Origin: Chitinophaga pinensis
GTDB lineage: Bacteria; Bacteroidota; Bacteroidia; Flavobacteriales_D; Crocinitomicaceae
DNA: 54,656 bases
NCBI GenBank assembly: GCA_945902745.1
Contig: CAMDNE010000019.1
Coordinates: forward strand, 1-54,656
Direction of reading: 5' to 3'
The position numbers and the translations under genes were made by a program. Positions 50,592 through 54,656 of this stretch are shown piece by piece. The number at the start of each line of letters is the position of its first letter. Positions within the stretch are counted from its first letter, which is position 1. The notes under the pieces are model-generated. The model was not told the DNA's origin. It worked only from the letters and a program-made list of their open reading frames with translations, and did not search any database.

Positions 50592-50621
50592 AAAAAACCG
50601 CTCTCATTTCTGAAAGCGGTT
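50592..50621 (-). terminator. Terminator after the thiolase gene
   Basis: AACCGCTCTC (50596-50605) pairs with GAAAGCGGTT (50612-50621) with one mismatch; a T-run follows on the minus strand. It separates the thiolase from the helicase gene. Confidence 0.75.
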
Positions 50622-50635
50622 AGTATAACATAAGT

Positions 50636-50668
50636 TCCTCCCCCTTAATCCCCCTCCAAAGGGGGAAA
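50636..50668. repeat. CCCCCT/AGGGGG palindromic element (copy 1)
   Basis: TCCCCCTTAATCCCCCT is followed by CCAAAGGGGGAA; CCCCCT (50650-50655) pairs with AGGGGG (50660-50665). A closely related copy lies at the other end of the thiolase gene. It is strikingly C/G-rich for this genome. Confidence 0.75.
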
Positions 50669-50753
50669 CCGATTCGCCATTCTAAAGAAGAGGATTACTG
50701 AAACAATTCAAACGTGACAAGTCCTTTGTCTTTTGTCCTCCAGTCCTTTTTCT

Positions 50754-51932
50754 TTATAGTATTTCTATCACCCCAGCTGCTCCTTGTCCTGTTCCAACAC
50801 ACATTGTAACAATTCCGTATTTTTCGTTTCGTTTTTTTAATTCGTTCATGATTTGAACAGACAATTTTGCTCCTGTGCAACCAAGTGGATGCCCCATAGC
50901 AATTGCGCCTCCGTTCACATTAACAATAGCTGGATTTAATCCTGTTTCACGAATTACGGCTAAAGATTGCGAAGCAAACGCTTCATTCAATTCTACAAGA
51001 TTGATATCGTTCATTGTCAAACCAGCTGCTTTAATTGCTTTTGGAATTGCATCAACTGGACCTATTCCCATGATTCTTGGTTCAACACCAACAACAGAAT
51101 ATGAAGCTAAACGAGCAATCGGTTCTAATTTCAATTCTTTTACCATTCTTTCCGACATGACAATAACAAAAGCGGCACCATCAGAGGTTTGTGAAGAATT
51201 TCCTGCGGTAACGGATCCGCCATTTGCAAATACAGGTTTTAAACTACCGAGTGATTCTAATGTACTTGGTCTAGGTCCTTCGTCTGTGTCAACAATGTAA
51301 TTTTTTACGTGTCGTTTTTCATTTTCATCTAAAAAGATATGTTCAACATTTATTGGAACAATATCATCTTTAAATCTTCCTGATTTGATTGCTGCAATTG
51401 CCTTTTCATGTGAATGAAGAGAAAAAGCATCTTGTTCTTCACGTGTTACGTTGTATTGTTTTGCAACTGCTTCTGCTGTTAATCCCATTCCCCAATACCA
51501 ATTTGGATTTTCTTTTCCAACCTTTGGATTAGGAACAATTCTCCAACCACCCATTGCCATTGTTGACATTGATTCAACACCACCAGCAATGATGCATTCA
51601 GCCATTCCAGCTTCTATTTTAGCTGTTGCAATAGCTATTGTTTCCAAACCTGAAGAACAATATCTGTTGACAGTCATTCCGGGGACTTTGTCAGTATTTA
51701 ATCCCATTAACGAAATCATTCGACCGACATTTAATCCTTGTTCAGCTTCAGGTGTTGCATTTCCAACGATGACATCATCTACACGCAATTTATCCAATTC
51801 AGGGACGCTTGCCATTAAATGTTTAATTACATCTGCTGCTAAATCATCTGGTCGGTAGAATCTGAATCCACCTTTTCCCGCTTTTCCAACTGCGGAACGA
51901 AATCCTGTTACTATGTATGCTCTTTGTTTCAT
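50754..51932 (-). CDS. Acetyl-CoA acyltransferase (thiolase), FadA-like
   Basis: This 392-residue thiolase has the nucleophile Cys92 in NRYCSSGLE, GHPLGCTGAKL with the catalytic histidine, and CVGTGQGAA with the second cysteine. It cleaves 3-ketoacyl-CoA to acetyl-CoA and a shortened acyl-CoA, the last step of beta-oxidation. It lies 102 bases downstream of the FadN-like gene, with palindromic repeats on both sides. Confidence 0.94.
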   Translation of the reverse strand: MKQRAYIVTGFRSAVGKAGKGGFRFYRPDDLAADVIKHLMASVPELDKLRVDDVIVGNATPEAEQGLNVGRMISLMGLNTDKVPGMTVNRYCSSGLETIAIATAKIEAGMAECIIAGGVESMSTMAMGGWRIVPNPKVGKENPNWYWGMGLTAEAVAKQYNVTREEQDAFSLHSHEKAIAAIKSGRFKDDIVPINVEHIFLDENEKRHVKNYIVDTDEGPRPSTLESLGSLKPVFANGGSVTAGNSSQTSDGAAFVIVMSERMVKELKLEPIARLASYSVVGVEPRIMGIGPVDAIPKAIKAAGLTMNDINLVELNEAFASQSLAVIRETGLNPAIVNVNGGAIAMGHPLGCTGAKLSVQIMNELKKRNEKYGIVTMCVGTGQGAAGVIEIL

Positions 51933-51947
51933 GCTATTTTTTTGTTT

Positions 51948-52030
51948 CCTCCCTTGAGGGAGGATTAAGGAGGGTGGAAATAAAACAGATTATTTAAACG
52001 CCATCCCCCTCAATCCCCCTTTAAAGGGGG
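51948..52030. repeat. Palindromic elements upstream of the thiolase gene (copies 2 and 3)
   Basis: CCTCCCTTGAGGGAGG (51948-51963) is a near palindrome, and CCCCCTTTAAAGGGGG (52015-52030) is a perfect one preceded by ATCCCCCTCA-type sequence like copy 1. Together they occupy nearly the whole gap between the FadN-like and thiolase genes. Confidence 0.75.
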
Positions 52031-52034
52031 AAGA

Positions 52035-54440
52035 TTAATTTCTTAATATCTTACCGTTTTTCACCAATGATTCCAACCGTTCCAAAGTCTTTCGTTCAGC
52101 ACACAATTCAACAAATGCTTTGCGTTCTAGGTCTAATAAATATTGCTCTGTAACCAGCGTGTTTTCACTTAAGTCACCTCCACAAAGAACAAATCCAAGT
52201 TTTTCCGAAATCACGCGATCATGGTCTGACATGTAATTTCCAGATAACATAGAATTAGCTCCCACGTATACAATTCCAAGACCTTCTTGACCCATAACTG
52301 TAATGTTTTTCTCACGTTTAGGAGCAATGTAACCTTTGTTAGCCAATTCTAATGTTGCTGCTTTAGCACGAGACAATTGATGATCACGACTTACGACCAC
52401 TTCATCAATCCCTTCTCTTAAATACCCAAGATCAAATGCTTCGTAAGCAGAAGTTGAAACTTTGGCTTGTCCAATTGTTAAGAAACGTTCTCTTAAGCGA
52501 TTGATTTTAATGTCTCCAGCATGTAATTCTTCAGAAAGGCGTTTTGCATATTCTTTAGAACCACCGCCTCCTGGAATTAAACCTACACCAAATTCTACAA
52601 GCCCCATGTAAAGTTCTGCGTGAGCTACAACTTTATCAGCATGCATTGACATTTCACATCCACCACCAAGTGCCATGTTATGAGGTGCCACAATCACAGG
52701 GACATTAGAATAACGCACGCGCATCATCGTATCTTGAAATGCTTTTACCGCAAAATTCAACTCATCATAATCTTGTTCAATGGCCATCATGAAGATCATT
52801 CCAACATTAGCGCCAGCAGAGAAATTTTGTCCAGTATTTGAAATGACCAAACCTTTGTATTCTTTTTCTGCAAGATCGATTGCTTTGTTAATTCCTTCAA
52901 TAACTCCGCCTCCAATCGTGTTCATTTTAGTATGAAATTCGATATTCAATATTCCATCTCCTAGATTTACGATTGTCGTATCGGCATTTCCCCAAACTTT
53001 ATTTTCACTTCGAAGCGCATCTAGAATAACAAGATTTTCAGTGCCAGGAATCGTTTTGTACGATTTTGATGAAACATCATAATACTGTTTCTGACCTTTA
53101 TCTAATTTATAAAAAGTACTAATACCGGCAGCTTTTATTTCAGAAACCCAAGTAGCTACTTGTTTATTATTATCTCCAATCAATTTTAATCCTTGATCCA
53201 AACCGATGATGTCCCATGTTTCGAACGGGCCTAATTCCCATCCAAATCCAGCTTTTAAAGCATCGTCTATTTTATAAAGATCATCTGTGATTTCAGGAAG
53301 GCGATTTGAAACGTAAGCAAACAATCCTGCAAATAGTTTTCTGTAGAACTCACCTGCTTTATCAACGCCCATGAACAACATTTTAGTACGCTGCTTTAAG
53401 TCATCAATTGGTTTTGTCATTTCAAGTGTTGGGAATTTTACCTTCTCAGCAGAACGGTATTCTAATGTATTTAGATCCAATACAAGAATTTCACTTTTCC
53501 CATCAGCCGTTTTTACTTTTTTATAAAAACCTTGATTGGATTTGGATCCAAGCCAATTATTTTCAACCATTTTTGAAATATAATCAGGCAATTCAAACAG
53601 TGCTTTTTCTTCGTCAGTTGGACAATTTGCTTTCAGACCATTTGCAACATGTACAAGTGTGTCCAATCCAACAACGTCACATGTTCGAAAAGTTGCCGAT
53701 TTCGGTCGACCCAAAACAGGTCCCGTTAATTTGTCAACTTCTTCAACCGTTAAATTCATTTCTTTCACCGCATGGAACAAAGCCATAATTGAAAAAACGC
53801 CAACTCTATTGGCAATAAATGCAGGAGTGTCTTTGCAAAGAACTGTTTTCTTTCCAAGGAATCTACTTCCATAATCCATTAAAAAATCAACCACTTCAGG
53901 TTTTGTTGAAGGAGTAGGTATGATTTCTAATAAGTGTAAATAACGCGGTGGATTGAAAAAATGTGATCCACAAAAATGTGCTTTGAAATCATCAGAACGA
54001 CCATCAAGCATCATGTGAATTGGAATTCCAGATGTGTTTGACGTTATCAACGTACCTGGAGTTCTGTATTTCTCAACTTGTTCAAATACTTTTTGTTTGA
54101 TGTCTAATCGCTCAATGACTACTTCAATAATCCAATCACAACTTCTAATTTTAGACATGTCATCGTCAAAATTACCCGTTTTAATCCTTTGGGCAAATGA
54201 TTTACGATAGATCGGAGAGGGGTTGGACGTAACGGCTGTTTGCAAAGAACTATTTACAATCCTATTTCTAACAGCAGGAGATTCAATGCTTAATCCTTTT
54301 TTTGTTTCTTCAGGTGATAATTCCCGTGGAACAATGTCTAAAAGTAGCACTTCGCATCCGATGTTTGCAAAGTGACAAGCGATCCTCGAACCCATGACAC
54401 CTGAACCAAGAACGGCTACTTTTTTAATATGTCTGTTCAT
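52035..54440 (-). CDS. 3-hydroxyacyl-CoA dehydrogenase / enoyl-CoA hydratase, FadN-like
   Basis: This 801-residue fusion has an N-terminal Rossmann dehydrogenase (VAVLGSGVMGSRIACHFAN; SNTSGIP; CGSHFFNPP), its C-terminal helical domains, and a C-terminal crotonase domain (SAGANVGM; ALGGGCEMSMHADKVVAHAE; IPGGGGSKE). It does hydration and NAD-dependent oxidation of enoyl-CoA in one chain. Domain order is dehydrogenase first, as in Bacillus FadN, and opposite to E. coli FadB. It starts 12 bases after the MarR-like gene and heads the fad genes. Confidence 0.93.
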   Translation of the reverse strand: MNRHIKKVAVLGSGVMGSRIACHFANIGCEVLLLDIVPRELSPEETKKGLSIESPAVRNRIVNSSLQTAVTSNPSPIYRKSFAQRIKTGNFDDDMSKIRSCDWIIEVVIERLDIKQKVFEQVEKYRTPGTLITSNTSGIPIHMMLDGRSDDFKAHFCGSHFFNPPRYLHLLEIIPTPSTKPEVVDFLMDYGSRFLGKKTVLCKDTPAFIANRVGVFSIMALFHAVKEMNLTVEEVDKLTGPVLGRPKSATFRTCDVVGLDTLVHVANGLKANCPTDEEKALFELPDYISKMVENNWLGSKSNQGFYKKVKTADGKSEILVLDLNTLEYRSAEKVKFPTLEMTKPIDDLKQRTKMLFMGVDKAGEFYRKLFAGLFAYVSNRLPEITDDLYKIDDALKAGFGWELGPFETWDIIGLDQGLKLIGDNNKQVATWVSEIKAAGISTFYKLDKGQKQYYDVSSKSYKTIPGTENLVILDALRSENKVWGNADTTIVNLGDGILNIEFHTKMNTIGGGVIEGINKAIDLAEKEYKGLVISNTGQNFSAGANVGMIFMMAIEQDYDELNFAVKAFQDTMMRVRYSNVPVIVAPHNMALGGGCEMSMHADKVVAHAELYMGLVEFGVGLIPGGGGSKEYAKRLSEELHAGDIKINRLRERFLTIGQAKVSTSAYEAFDLGYLREGIDEVVVSRDHQLSRAKAATLELANKGYIAPKREKNITVMGQEGLGIVYVGANSMLSGNYMSDHDRVISEKLGFVLCGGDLSENTLVTEQYLLDLERKAFVELCAERKTLERLESLVKNGKILRN

Positions 54441-54452
54441 ATTTATCTTTAT

Positions 54453-54656
54453 TTATATTTTTTTCATTTCTTCTTCAATCAATAAATCTACTTTTTCAGC
54501 CACCTCAAAAAAGGCGTTCATTTTACTTTTCGGTATTTTATTGAAAATTTGTTCATTGAAACCAAGAACAAAATTCTTGACCATTTTGCGTTGTTCAATT
54601 CCTTCTTCCGTAAGAAATATTAAAACTTTTCTTTTGTCAGATAAATCCTCTTCTCT
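54453..54656 (-). CDS. MarR-family regulator, C-terminal part (5' end outside window)
   Basis: The last 67 residues of a frame that runs off the window edge. EDLSDKRKVLIFLTEEGIEQRK fits the MarR wing signature D-x-R-x-x-x-I-x-LT-x-x-G, followed by the dimerisation helices. The stop lies 12 bases before the FadN-like start, so it is probably co-transcribed with, and a regulator of, the beta-oxidation genes, perhaps sensing acyl-CoA. The full length cannot be seen. Confidence 0.85.
   Translation of the reverse strand, partial: REEDLSDKRKVLIFLTEEGIEQRKMVKNFVLGFNEQIFNKIPKSKMNAFFEVAEKVDLLIEEEMKKI

Noticed and set aside
50875-51858. Two long plus-strand frames opposite the thiolase gene
   Set aside because: Both are antisense to highly conserved thiolase motifs and have no domain of their own.

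Overview
The window is AT-rich chromosomal DNA from a member of the Bacteroidota, most likely the order Flavobacteriales. Secreted proteins end in type IX secretion (T9SS) sorting domains, gldA is present, and there is a SusC-like TonB-dependent receptor, a DUF5723/OmpA protein and a fused DAHP synthase/chorismate mutase. Promoters also fit the Bacteroidota form TTG-N19-TAnnTTTG. A Crocinitomicaceae-like origin is possible but cannot be proven from the sequence alone.

Layout. Positions 1-330 are the end of an rRNA operon: the 3' part of a 5S rRNA, its terminator, then a decayed second copy of the 5S tail with its own terminator. A secreted RCC1-repeat gene broken by one in-frame stop follows (534-1874). 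Positions 2061-10495 form a signalling and surface block on the minus strand: a PhoR-like kinase, a PhoB-like regulator, a T9SS-secreted beta-helix/PKD protein, a TonB-dependent receptor and a second PhoB-like regulator. The receptor promoter carries four tandem repeats of about 11 bp resembling a Pho box, so a phosphate-type regulon is the leading inference. A short intergenic RNA with a consensus promoter and a strong terminator lies at 10741-10842. A third response regulator and tsaB follow. Next is an overlapping three-gene surface operon (CotH-like kinase, lipoprotein, beta-barrel) and an alpha/beta hydrolase.

Positions 16979-28000 are largely housekeeping: the shikimate pathway (DAHP synthase/chorismate mutase, aroA), a formylglycine-enzyme-like protein, MazG-like and Nudix nucleotide hydrolases, a class 3 lipase, dtd, rsgA, gldA and tyrS. 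An odd set is embedded there: a MazG-like enzyme, a single-domain DEAD-like ATPase and a small unknown protein. Positions 28000-47000 hold an ArsR-like regulator, truA, a DUF4139 protein, a TPR/WD40-like secreted protein, an EI24 membrane protein, purB, lnt, a DUF5723-TSP3-OmpA outer-membrane protein beside a membrane-anchored beta-propeller protein, rnhB, small exported proteins, and the mnmH-selD pair for 2-selenouridine in tRNA.

The last part (47250-54656, minus strand) is a fatty-acid beta-oxidation cluster resembling Bacillus fadN-fadA-fadE. It is headed by a MarR-like regulator cut by the window edge and interrupted by a DEAD-box helicase gene, with G/C-rich palindromes flanking the thiolase. 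I found no CRISPR array, prophage, intact insertion sequence or antiphage island. The least ordinary items are the PhoB-flanked receptor/beta-helix module with its repeat array, the intergenic RNA candidate and the CotH operon.
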